Under the pieces are notes generated by a model. It was given only the letters and a program-made list of their open reading frames with translations, was not told where the DNA came from and ran no database searches. The position numbers and the translations under genes were made by a program. 64,000 bases of DNA from assembly GCA_030549495.1 (NCBI GenBank), contig JAUIRK010000717.1, positions 1 through 64,000 of the forward strand. Direction: 5' to 3'. Below, piece after piece: positions 35,450 to 47,100 of the stretch. The stretch's first letter is position 1, and each line of letters opens with the position of its first letter. The stretch comes from Nectonema munidae (taxonomy: Eukaryota; Nematomorpha; Nectonematoida; Nectonematidae).

Positions 35450-37800
35450 CAGTGGTGGTATTCAGCAGATTCGCACCGGTTCTTGCGAATCTGTTCTTAG
35501 AATTTAATGACCTCAACGAAGCGGTTGTTAACAATCGTATGTATAGGCCTAATAATAACATTACAATTTCAAGTTTACCAGCAAAAATATAAATTTTCGT
35601 GCTTTCGAACCAAATATAACAGCACCCCTTTCCCTACATTTTTTCACCTTTTACTATCCGTTTTATTTATTTTTTAAAACATATTTTTTAATGTATTATG
35701 TATCGAAGAAATTAATAAAGAATTGAATTTTGTTAAGTTGAAAGATTATAAAATACTTTTTTAAATCAAAGTTTCTAAAGAATCCTTAACACTATTAATA
35801 TCTAATATTTTTACAAAATTCTTGTATGAACCCTCTAGATGGCAAAACTTATGATGTCAATCACTTATTATAAAAATTAATTAAGCCTGTCAAATAAAGC
35901 TATCAAACATTTAAATCAATGTCAAATTTTAAACTTTAATACATTTCATTTCTACGATTTTTTACTAAATCTCTTAATTCATTTAATAAGCTAACTTTTC
36001 TCAAATAATTCACTCGCTTCATTTCATCTTTCAGTAAATTAGCTTTCACAGGTGAGTTAACCCTAAACAATTTTTTCGTCCTTTTAAAATAAACTGATCC
36101 AACATGCTCAATTTTGTTTCTGAAAACATTAAAATCGTAATAAATAACAAAAATAAGAATTATAATTTATTTAAAATATAAAAAGAATTTTTGAAAGGAC
36201 AATATTCTACGAATTTTACTACCTACTAGACTTCTTATTAATTTTAGGATTTAGCCCTAAAATGAGGAGGCAACAAAATATTTTGGAGTTTGTGCAAAAA
36301 ATTTGAAGAAATGAAAGTTCAAAAAAAGAGGCCGGAATACAGTTTAGCACAGAGAAACAGGGCATTTTCTGATGTTGAAGATGAGATTGAATTTCAAATA
36401 AAAAATAGAGTTGACGTGGGTGTTAGACTTCATTCTCGTAAAACTGCTGTGAAAATAGTTGATCTCATTGCAAAGGAAATAAAAAAGAAATATTCTCTAA
36501 AATTATTGAACAAAATTCTGAAATCTATGTCATCTTGAATGAATTAAACATATCTAGTAAGCCTATATTTATATTTTTAAAGAGTGAATGTTGTGATCTA
36601 TCACCAACAATGTTCCTAGATTTGATTGAATTAAAAGGACAGGGAGAAAAGAAATATAAACATCCTTGTTAAAAAGTTTGTACTATATTGGATTTGATTT
36701 TGAATATTTAAGAAATAATTTGATTGCCTTCTATTCAGATGCGGCAAGTGTAATGCTTGAGGGAAATTCTGGGTTAGGCACTAGACTTAAAAATGATTTT
36801 CCAAACATTGTCATTTGGCATTGTTTAAATCATCGTTTTCTTGTTTTGGATGATTCTGTTGATGAAATAAAACAAGTGAATCAATTCAAAATATTCATGG
36901 ATATGGATAAAATCTACAGAATCTTTCACCAATCAAATAAAAATAAAATGGAACTCTTCAAAATTTCGGAAGAAATTGCACCACAAGTTCTGAAGATAGG
37001 TATTGTTCTTGGACCAAGATAGGCTGCTTTCAGTTTAAGATCTGCACTTGTTGTGTGGCGTGCTTATCCATCATTACATAATTTTTTCTCTACTAGGACA
37101 AACCATTCAGGAATTGCTGGCTGTGATAGACATACTTCAAAAAATATCCTTATTTTCTAATGCTCTAAAAGCTTATAAATTTGCCAAGAGCTGAAAATTT
37201 ATAAAAGGTATATAAAAATATTTGAAATGCTTAAAGGAAATAAATGATAGAATTGCATCTGTGCCTTTAAGCTTATTCATATCTCTAATGAAAAAAGGTT
37301 GATAAGTGTAAGTAAACGCTTTTTATGAAATAGACTAGTTTAAAAATAATATAAATATATTTTACTTATAATCTTTGGTTTCTATCGAGTCAATATGGCA
37401 TGCTGCTAGTGAGAGAGAATCTGTTGTTAAAATATGGGGATCCCACCACGGTGTATATATTTTACAAACATGAGGAGTACAATCTTATTACCTATATGTC
37501 AGATTTCATTTATTTTGTTTCAGTAAATTATTTAAACATAGATAACATTTACCTATTACAAAAAAGAACAACCTTTAACCTCTTGCAGAAAAAGATAAGA
37601 ACAGAATGTTAGTAGCTCACACTCATAAAGCTGACTATGAACTGTAAAATTTATATACTTATTCAAGAATGAAAAATTTTCATACATAACAGTGGTATGC
37701 TATCTTTCGAAATTGATTAACAAACTTGTATTCCTCATTTATCAGGTTATATGAGTTCGCCACTTTATTACATTTCAGGTTTCTCTTCTATGGCGACTAT
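35450..37800 (+). mobile_element. hAT transposon remnant, KIAA1586-like transposase
   Basis: Left end CAGTGGTGGTATTCAGCAG at 35450, a known hAT-type terminus. The + strand frames at 36290-36538 and 36666-37022 encode transposase pieces: FYSDAASVMLEGNSGLGTR, FPNIVIWHCLNHR, a DSVDEIKQVNQFKIFMD block and a VLKIGIVLGPR end, all typical of KIAA1586-like hAT proteins. Several frame breaks and deletions mark it as dead. The right end is not recognised; the end coordinate is approximate. Confidence 0.78.
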
Positions 37801-38149
37801 AAATGAAAAAATGGGGTGATCTTAACAAACCATCACAATAACAATATATTTCAAATTTATTTCCATCAAGAACTTATTCTTTACTTAATATTTAGTTTTA
37901 CTATTCAGGAGAATTTTTATTAAATATTTATATAAGCTGTCTTAAAGTGAAAGTTAAATCCCATTACAATTATATACACTAAAGAAACAAGCCCTCTTTA
38001 AAAGTTTTTAGACTATGGCAAATCGTTCTTAATAGGGGTGGAAATTTTTTAGAAAGAATGAACAAGTTATATTGAATAATAAACACAATTTCAACGACTA
38101 ATACAATTTATTAAAAAATTTATTTATTCCTAATCAGTATTATTCATTA

Positions 38150-38902
38150 TCAATTACGTACATATTGTGTGCAAATAGTCTTTTATGCAAGTCTGTTTTC
38201 TTTTGAGCTTTTTTCTGAGAAAATTTTGTTTATGACTGCCTTTATGCTGGACACTATGTCAATTGCATTTGAGTTAAAGTGACTGAAACGTTCCAGTATG
38301 GAGGAGTTTCTTCAGCTTCATCAATTGTATTTTCTATGTGTTCTTCTGTTGTAACTCCCTTATTTGAAATTAACCATATAAGTTCTTCTTTTCATTTGTC
38401 CATATCAAAGACATCAACTTAGTAATTTGTCTCTACACCAACATATTATTCAGCAGAACATCTTTCAGTTACCAGCAGCTGTGTAAGGTTTAACATTAGA
38501 GGCTCGAGGAACTCATCAGTCGTATAGTTTTTTGTGATTTAGACATCTTGGAAGTTAAACAATACTAAAGTGAAAAATACTTGTGTATTTGGAGTAAAGA
38601 GTAAAGACAGTAATATTGGGAATATGATTGATAATAAAAATAATGTTGTTCCTCAATAAGGCTTCAAAATAATGAAAAAGTTTAAAGAATACTAAAAGGA
38701 AAAATGCTTTCGTATTTATGGGTAAAGACAGTAATCTTGTTGATTGATTATAAAATATTGTGTGTTCCTTAATCGGAGGTTGAAACAATGAAAAAGTGTC
38801 ATTTGGAAAATGAAAGCAATGTTAAAGCATAGGAAAAATTTTGTACTTTCAAAAACAATTCCTTAAAGCAGGGTGTTCCTTAGGAGGGGTTTTACTGTAT
38901 AT
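38150..38902 (-). mobile_element. pogo/Tigger-like transposon remnant
   Basis: The right edge, read on the - strand, is CAGTAAAACCCCTCCTAAGG (38883-38902) next to TA, the pogo/Tigger terminal pattern. A partial repeat of the GTTCCT(C/T)AA..GG motif occurs at 38649-38661 and 38764-38776. Further in (38510-38180, - strand) a broken acidic frame with IDEAEETP resembles the C-terminal tail of Tigger transposases. The other end was not found. Confidence 0.6.
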
Positions 38903-38909
38903 ATATATA

Positions 38910-40259
38910 GTATGATAGACCAATTACAAATTCATTTAAAATCATAATATATACCAAGATAAATGTTGGGACAATAAAAAATATACAACAAAAATGTACT
39001 CTTATACTACCCAGGCCTTATATTTGTATTATTTCAATGATTTTTGAATTTTGACGTTAGAAACTTCCGAATAGATTCACGTGATCCTTTATCAAAATCT
39101 TATCGAACTCTAAAAAAACTTTAAATATATGTTTCCAACATCTACGAAAATGTACCTCATACCATGATACCAATCACAATTTTTTGATTTTATAAGTGTT
39201 CGTAGATAAAATCAAGTCAAAATAGAACAGTTTTGTCACTTGAATGTGAAAATATACCAGTTCAGATTTTAGTATAATAGAAAGCAGTACTTCGGAACTT
39301 TTATTTTAATATCCAAAAGTTTTAAATATTTTTGTATCGATTAAAGGGCACTTTTAAATCAATTTTTTTTTAATTGCATCAATTATCTCATGTGGTTTTA
39401 CCAAGATGGCGCAAACATATTACTAAAATTAGGCAAAAAAAAGAAGATTTTGTTGTTTGAGTTCGAAGCTATCTTGATTCAAGATGAACAGGGATCGTTC
39501 CATAGTGCTCTCTACCAAGTCTGAAGCGAAAAAGTTTTATGGTTGGGTTCCAATAACATCGTGTATTATTCAAACAATCCAAATTTGAGGCCTATAGCTC
39601 ATGATTACCAAAGACTTCATGCTTAAAAATGCTAATCGCCATTTACAAAACTAATATGAAATTTTAGACCTATTCTTATTCCATGAGTATATAATAAACA
39701 TTATATAAGAATAAATATAAATATTGAAAAAACATATATGAGCGAGTCTTTTTACATCTACTAAAAGTCAAGAATTTACTATATACCACATAGGTTATAT
39801 ACACACTACTAAAAGTCTTTATACACACGATTTCCCACAAATCAATCATTTAAATCTAATGATAAGAAATCCTCAAAACTTTCTGCAAGTGTTTTGTTAC
39901 GTGTTCCTTCTGATCTACTGCTGAAGATATTCAATATTATGTAAGAAAAGTGAGATCTTGTAATTTACAAAAAACTCGAAAGCAATATCAGACATAAATT
40001 TGAAAGAAGTAGAGGATGATATATTTTAAAATGCAATGAATAAAAATTTTAATAGGGAAGTTTCAAATTTATCTCTAACAAAAACATTCTAAATTTATCC
40101 TCTTCTCGTAAAGAGTCATTATTTATCAACATAAATTATTATAGAAGTACAGGTTAGCTAAATCTTATTTACTTTACTCAAAAAATTATCTAAATGACTA
40201 CAAAAGGTCTCTTTTCATTTACGTTTTAAGCCCACAAGATAGTGGATAACAACCTGAAA
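38910..40259. other. Intergenic, AT-rich, no feature recognised
   Basis: No coding frame, terminal repeat or RNA gene could be supported here. Confidence 0.5.
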
Positions 40260-40267
40260 CCTTTATA

Positions 40268-41635
40268 CAGGGCCCGCGCTAACCAAAATTTTTTGGGGTG
40301 GGCTCAAACTTTCTAGTGTGTTGAATATACACTTAAAGTTTTTTCAAAAAAATATCAATCTGACAAAAAATAGATATAGAAAATCATTTGAAAACTATCT
40401 TTGAGAAACAAAAATTAAAGGAGAATCATTTTATTAAAAAATTGTGATTCTATGTTCAAACAGTTAACGTTAGTCTTCTTGGTTTTTTGTTAAAATTCTT
40501 TAGGAAATCATCAAATGTAACTTTCTTGGTGAGTTTTTTCCTTGAGAAAGAATTATCAAGTTTTCTTTTCTTTAACTCAGCATCGACTGTCTTGAAGAAG
40601 TGAAAACTCTTTTAAGTGTTGAAAAACTTCTTTCACACGACGCTGTGCTGATGCCTATTGTTAATAAAAATATCATAATTAACAATATACAAAGAAAAGA
40701 TCTCATTACAGGCGGACTTAATGGGATATAATTCCTTTAAAATATCAGAAAATTCTATTCCTGGTGGTAAGTTCTTTTCCTCCAAAAAGTTTTGATAACC
40801 TAGTTATGTCAAATATTAAAAACGATTATTATAGAAAACGTATTATTCAAATGATAGATTACTAAGCACTGAGAAGATAAAATATTTTCGTCAGTCTTTA
40901 TTTCAAGAAGAGTGCATAGTGGTTTGATTTTCTCATACATAAGAAAATGTTCTTTTGAACTAGACATAAGGCAGTTAATAGCATTTATAATAGAAATGTT
41001 TTGATCTGCAAATTCCAAAAACTCATTAAGCAAAATGGTAATATATCATTTTTTACCTTTTTGAAATTTCCTGTATTACTGAATCAAAGCATTCATAATA
41101 TATTTTTCTAATTTTTGCAATTTCTGAATTATTATCATCATAATTAGACTTCATGGATGAATCAACTTCAAAATCACTCAATCTTTGAGGGAAATTTTTT
41201 TTTCTTTGACTTCTAGTGTCTTCTGAGTACATATTGTTTGAAATTTCCACAAATTTTTTAAACGCCTGTATTGGAAGGAGTTAGGAAATAAGATACGAGG
41301 ATCTGAGGAAGAACAGTGTGGGATTAATTGAGGAAAACTTGATAGAAAAGGAATTGAAAGGAAAAGGAAGCCATTTTAGGAAGGACTAAACTTTAATTAA
41401 AAAACACTTGGATTGGATTGTTATATCTAAGCACTTGACAACTTTGTTGATATGCTTGCTTGATTGCAGGATGTTTATATTAAAAACAATGGAACAAAAT
41501 TATCTATTTTACAGTGACTTGAGATTGATAAGAGGGGGAGGGGGGCTCACATTTAAGGAGAAGGGAGGGGGGCTTACTTTATGGGTGGGAGGGAGGGGGG
41601 GGCTCAAGCCCCCAATTTTAATAGGTCGCGCGGGC
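40268..41635 (-). mobile_element. hAT transposon with hATC domain and CCTTTATA duplication
   Basis: Left end CAGGGCCCGCGCTA at 40268; right end has GCGCGGGC up to 41635 with the last bases lost. The 8-bp flanks CCTTTATA (40260-40267 and 41636-41643) are identical. On the - strand near 40665-40600 the hATC block reads GISTASCERSFSTLKRVFTS. Upstream frames at 41250-41053 and 41033-40809 (AINCLMSSSKEHF, KIKPLCTLLEI) fit the ZMYM1-like hAT group. The right subterminal region is very G-rich (41530-41605). Confidence 0.85.
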
Positions 41636-42314
41636 CCTTTATATAAGAAAGTTTTCATCATTTTGTTACAATAACTAAGAACTTTATTTATAGTTAGCAT
41701 TAGAATGATAAAATAATGCTTTATAGATTTATTTAAGCTAAATTATAAATTTATATTTATAAAATTTAACAAAGATTTAAAATTTTTTATTGTTTTTTGT
41801 TTTGGTTTTTACTCAAGTCTTCCAGCCTAAAGCCGATCTAAATTTTAATTTTTTAAATGGTAATAAAGATTTTGAAATGGTAATGTATATTGATTTTAAA
41901 CTGCTCTTTAATCTTTATTCATGTAAAATACCCCTTTCAGGGATGTATTCAATAAGGAGGCCCAAGCCTCACCTCCTCATTGAGATAGAAATACAATGCC
42001 TAAAAGGTTAAAAAAAAATGAGCATATGATTTCAATAGTAATGCCACGATCAATTGCGAATCGTAATAATTGTGCTTTTTTCGAGTATGGGGATTGAAAT
42101 CGTATCAGAAAAGTTATTACCCTTTCCGATTACTGTATTCGATTCCTCAAATAAGAGCTCTGGAAGGTTGAATAAGGATGGAGGATGAGAATATATAAAG
42201 TGTTTAAATTTTTACTCTAAATTTGGATTCTTAAAATTTAGTTTGAAAATGACAACAGTTATTTTGAATTTTTTAAGAATTTCTTTTAATAAATATATGA
42301 TATTTTAAACAGCT

Positions 42315-42390
42315 ATTTTAAAGAACCCAGACCAATTGAATGCCGATCTTACGCTTCCACCACTAGGTCATCTGCCGACAGATTTATGAA
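42315..42390 (-). repeat. tRNA-derived SINE fragment
   Basis: On the - strand ACCTAGTGGTGGAAGCGTA is followed by a TGGTCTGGGTTC B-box-like segment. Same head as the SINE at 17065. Truncated. Confidence 0.55.
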
Positions 42391-42551
42391 TAAAAAAAAC
42401 TTTACTTCTTTTTTTAAGTTAAGATGAATAAGTTTTGTAATTATGTTTTACTTTAACATAATATAATCGCTGATTTTAAAACATAATCAACTTTGCAAGT
42501 TCTGTAAATATATGAACTATAGAAAAAATTATTTCAAATTTTGGTTGAAAC

Positions 42552-42904
42552 CAGGGCCATATCAAGGGGGAGGGCAGTGGGGGCATTTCATTTTTCTACC
42601 TAAGGAGCACTATGGGGCAAGCCCGCCTCCAAAGTCTGACTCTTATGAGCATTGAGAAAGAAGTTCTGGATTGTATTGATTTTGACGAAGTCATCGATAA
42701 TTTTGCTGCTGCTAAAACACGAAAAATGAACATCTAATGGAGACTGTCTTCGACTCAGTCAGTATATATCTGAATTATGTGGCTTAATAAAAATGTGAAA
42801 ATTTTTTTCTGGGTGAGGATAAGTGAGAAAAGAAAGAGCAAGGGGTGAGGGGCTTCATTCAGGACCTTTGCCCTGTGGCGCCACGATCCCTTGATATGGC
42901 CCTG
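42552..42904 (+). mobile_element. hAT MITE carrying the 3' end of a transposase gene
   Basis: Perfect inverted ends CAGGGCCATATCAAGG and CCTTGATATGGCCCTG, flanked by the perfect 8-bp duplication GTTGAAAC (42544-42551 and 42905-42912). The inside keeps a + strand transposase tail: LMSIEKEVLDCIDFDEVID then NFAAAKTRKMN and a stop, typical of ZMYM1-like hAT proteins. It is an internal-deletion derivative, and its clean ends suggest a fairly young insertion. Confidence 0.92.
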
Positions 42905-43207
42905 GTTGAAACCTTTATAAGGTGTAGCACCGGTCTCTGATAAACTTAGATACTACTGTTGTTGAATAAATAATAAATGTGCTAAGTCTGATTTTTAAAA
43001 ACTGAAAGTAAATTTTATAAATATCAAAGAGAATGGGAACTGGCTTTTTTTTTAGTAATCTGAATCGTAAAAAATTTTGGGATTGAAATAATGAAAAATG
43101 GACGGCCTTTAAATGGGGATTTGGCAATGTTTTTCTTTTTAAATTTTCCTTAGATACCTTTGAACATCTCAATTTTTTTAAAAGGACTTGGATAATCTTA
43201 ATTACCG

Positions 43208-43900
43208 TATATTTTGGTGTATAAGTCGACCTTTTAGCCCCCAAAAATTGAGGGTCGACTTATATAACAGTAACAAAAAGCAAACCTTTAAATCCTGTGG
43301 CATATAGGTGCAGGAAACCAGGTCTAACCTTAGGCTAATACCGACGACAGCCTCGGTGCGGTAACTACCGATGCAAATACATGTAGCTACTAATGTAATT
43401 ACTTCTATTAAAAACAATTCACATTCTAATTCGACACTAATAATGTAATAGAACTACCATTACCTTAAAATTCCACAAAATGCTATTAATCAAAGTAAAA
43501 AGACCATAATAATGTATTCATCATGCAGCCATTTGTAAAACCTCCGATCAGCTGATCGCTGACGAAACCATTTACGGTATATGTGCGTTCACACCAACCA
43601 TTTTTTTTTATCACAAATGTTAAATAACAACATCTAGGATAATATCCGATCTTTATTTCTCACTAAAATAAATTACAATAAAAAGATGTTTTATTCATTT
43701 AAAATCCTTCAAAATTGCTACAATCATCATCATCTGGTGCAAAAAGTTCATCAAATAAATCGTCATTTACAGTTTCATCGTAGGGAGCCGATAATAATTT
43801 AGGCGAGTTCTGTATTTTAGAGGTCGACTTATACCTCAGATATTAGCAAAAATCATATAAAAAAAATGACTCTCATTTTGGGGGTTGACTTATACACTAA
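43208..43900 (-). mobile_element. pogo/Tigger-like DNA transposon derivative
   Basis: Inverted ends of the form GTGTATAAGTCGACC (left, 43218) and the mirrored GGTTGACTTATACAC (right, to about 43897), with repeated subterminal GTCGACTTAT motifs. A - strand tail near 43805-43700 reads APYDETVNDDLFDEL, then DDDDCSNFEGF and a stop, resembling the acidic C terminus of pogo-family transposases. It ends about 60 bp before the RNF103 start. Confidence 0.65.
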
Positions 43901-43955
43901 GAATGATAACGAATAATAAATTAATCTATTTTCAGACACGAGAAGATTGTGTGAA

Positions 43956-44187
43956 ATGCTGATTAAGATTTTCTTGCTGTTGCTCTTTTGCTTTTTACTG
44001 ATCTTAATTCTCCGCATTCTCGAGTCTTCGTCATGGTATCATAAAAAGTATACACGTATTTTCACAGAGAAAATCATGAATCCGCTGACGCTCAGCGTTA
44101 AGGAGTTGCAAAGGCTCCTTGAACTCCGCGGAATAGCCTTCAACCAAGATCAGAAGCAGATTCTTGTTGATCTGCTACTTGAATCAG
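43956..44187 (+). CDS. RNF103: RNF103 exon 1
   Basis: Starts at ATG 43956 (MLIKIFLLLLF), ends at GT 44188-44189 in phase 1. It encodes the signal-anchor-like segment and the conserved LSVKELQRLLELRG block. An acceptor-like TTTTCAG lies at 43929-43935, so a 5' untranslated exon may precede it. Confidence 0.88.
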
Positions 44188-47100
44188 GTATCACTTCTAC
44201 TTTTCATGAATCTATAAAGGTGTTGTCAACTTGGAGAATTTGTTTTGAAATGAGACCGATTTCTGTATTTTCTTTGTGATAAAAAAATATGTCCTTTGAA
44301 TTATGACTATGACGACCACACTATTGTACCAGCTTTACAATTATAGGCTTCGTAATATATAATTGAGAATTGCGAAAATTTCACGCTTAAAACTATGTGA
44401 GCATATGGATACTTTGATATGAAAATGTCGTTGATGGTATAAAGAATTATTTTCTCGGTGATATGAAGAATAATTTTTATTGCGAGAATCTAAGGCGTAA
44501 GACATGAGGGCATATAAATAGTGTTTCAATCATACTAATTACTTAATTAAATTGACACATAAAAGTGCTATCGGCAAATTCATATTGAAAATTTGTATAC
44601 CTGTCCATATATATAAAATATATACATTGTTTTTAACGTCTCTGAAAATACTTAAGGAAGCGCTTTTTTAGAAACGCAGAACAGTTTGTAGTATGAAAAA
44701 AGCAGGGGCGCACATCCTTAAATTATTGGGTGGGGCAAGCTTCTTTTTTAAATTTTAAAAGAATTTGTGTTGGAAACTGAACCGTAAAACAAGTAAAGTA
44801 ATATGGTAAGCTTACTCACAAAACACAAGTCTAACGATATAAAAAAAACAAAATTGAAAAAATTCAAAATTAACGGTTGAGCAAAAGGCTTTTTCACCCC
44901 CTTGAAATCACTTTGGGGCGTCCCCATCTCCCTACGGATGTGCTCCCCTCGGAAAAGTTATATTTCGTGAGCATCAAGTTAATGATATATAATGAATATT
45001 GAATGCATATTTTTTTGTGTTATGTTATTAATAGTCAAAAGTTTACTTATCTACTATAATAATCTTGGTATAAGAAATTTATATTTTCAAAAGATGAAAC
45101 CTAAACCATTAAATTTCATAATCTCAAGTCTGCCTGACGACTGTAATTTTGCTATAAATTTGTAACCCTATAAATATCGAAAGGGTCATTGACCCAACTA
45201 GTTTTCTTAATTCCAAGAGATAAAACTCATCGATATTCAAGATTTTTGTATCATTTTTTTTATAATTATAAACTTATCGTAAAATACCATAAGGTCACTT
45301 CACCTAAAGTAAAATTCTGTTTAAAATCAATCTCAAGTTATGTTTTTTTTGCAAATTTAAAAAGTGGTCATTTTATTTAGTGATGGCTGTTTTTCTTCCA
45401 TGCATTGATCAAATTTGCTTTTTTTTATTTCTTTCAAGAAAAAACTTTTTTTCCTATAGATATGATAAAGTTTGATTTTAGTTTTTTTGTAGACTCGGTT
45501 AATTGACCCATTTTATAGTTCTAAGTATATAAAGTATGCAATATTTTTAGGGATGGAATCCGCCTGCACGTTTTAGCAAGGTATGTTTTATCCCACTACG
45601 TGTACAATGAAATGAGAAATAAGTTTAAAGTAAATAAAGTCACTAATATTTAAATTAATCCCAGAGGCTGTTTTGCAGGAGTCCATCATTTTTGAATGTT
45701 TGCATGACTAGTGGGCAACTGATTATGTTTCGCAGATAGATGATCTGAGCTGACGTTTCTGTTGATGAAGTCTCCAGCCAGCGGAGACCCGTCTGTAGAT
45801 CCGTGACGACCGTATACATCGCAGCTAACGGCTTCACATCCTACTATGCCATCACTGTAATGAAATCACACGCTTCCTTGCCCAAACGTTTTTCATCATC
45901 GCCAAATACAATCCTTTACAATGGATTCGCAATCTTTATTGCGAAGCGTCAATAACGCGTAATTTTCCGATGCACAGCATTACGACTTAAAACCAAGGCA
46001 TATCTGGCGCGTGTGTGTGTTCATGAAAACCCCTTTATTATTTTTAAAGTGTTATGAAACAGGGTAACACAGATAAGAGTTAAATTTTGTATTATTTACA
46101 AATTAAAATTAATTTGTTCAAGAAAAAAATAAATGATTTATCCTTTAACTTTATTTGCATAAATATATTTAAATTTTCTTGAAAAGTGGGTTGTATTAAT
46201 ATGACATCCTAACTGCTAACATATAACAAGTTAAGAGTTTTTTCATGTACACAATAAACTGTTATTTTAGTAACAACAGGATAAGTTCTATAAATTTTAT
46301 GAATAATTTTATTTTTTTTGTGGAATAAAATGCATTAATTAACTTCTTAATGAAGTACTCTTGTAATTTGTTTTTCGTGAAAATTTTACTTTAATGAAAA
46401 TATTAGTTACATTTGTTACCTGCTTAATATTTAAAAAAACGTAGCCTTAAGCAATTTAGGCGTATACACAGCCATATCAAGTATATATTGGCCTTTGGGC
46501 AGTTGTAAAATTTAAAATGGATTGTCATACCATCATCCCAAACAAAAACATTGACTGCAGTCACGTTGTGCACATGTGGGAAATTTTATTTTTTTTGACG
46601 CGTGAGCGAACAAATTTTCACAACCCGCGCTAGTGTGTGAATGATGTCTTTTGAGAATTAATCCTTAATATAAACTTAAGTGGAAATTAAACTACATCCT
46701 CTGATTTTAGCGTTCAGTAGGGAACATATTAACACCATTGACGTCTTTATGTTTCATTAAATAATCCTTTATCGATTTGACTCAGATTTCAGCACTCTTG
46801 TAACGGTAGACAATGATATATTTGAAAAGAATAAATATTTTTTGATTTTTTAAAGAAAATTTTTCGATTCTATGATTACAGGATTTTCTATTGATTATTA
46901 TTTGACAAATATATTATTTAATATTGTGGAAATTGCAAAAATATAGGTAATAACTTTTGTAACATCGTATGAGGTATATCAAATCTTGGATCTAGCAAAA
47001 TTTAAACAGAAAGTTGAACATTGTCTCCCTAGTCATTTGTACATGGAATAGAAACCATCGTTGTATACAGGTTGGAGATGAATCATCGTAGTATACAGAT

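Noticed and set aside
41408-41700. Glycine- or proline-rich frames on both strands
   Set aside because: Produced by the G-rich subterminal part of the hAT element at 40268.
45549-45584. A 30-nt microexon of RNF103 between AG at 45550 and GTATGT
   Set aside because: The splice-like borders are good, but exons 1 and 2 already join in phase and match the RNF103 pattern without it.
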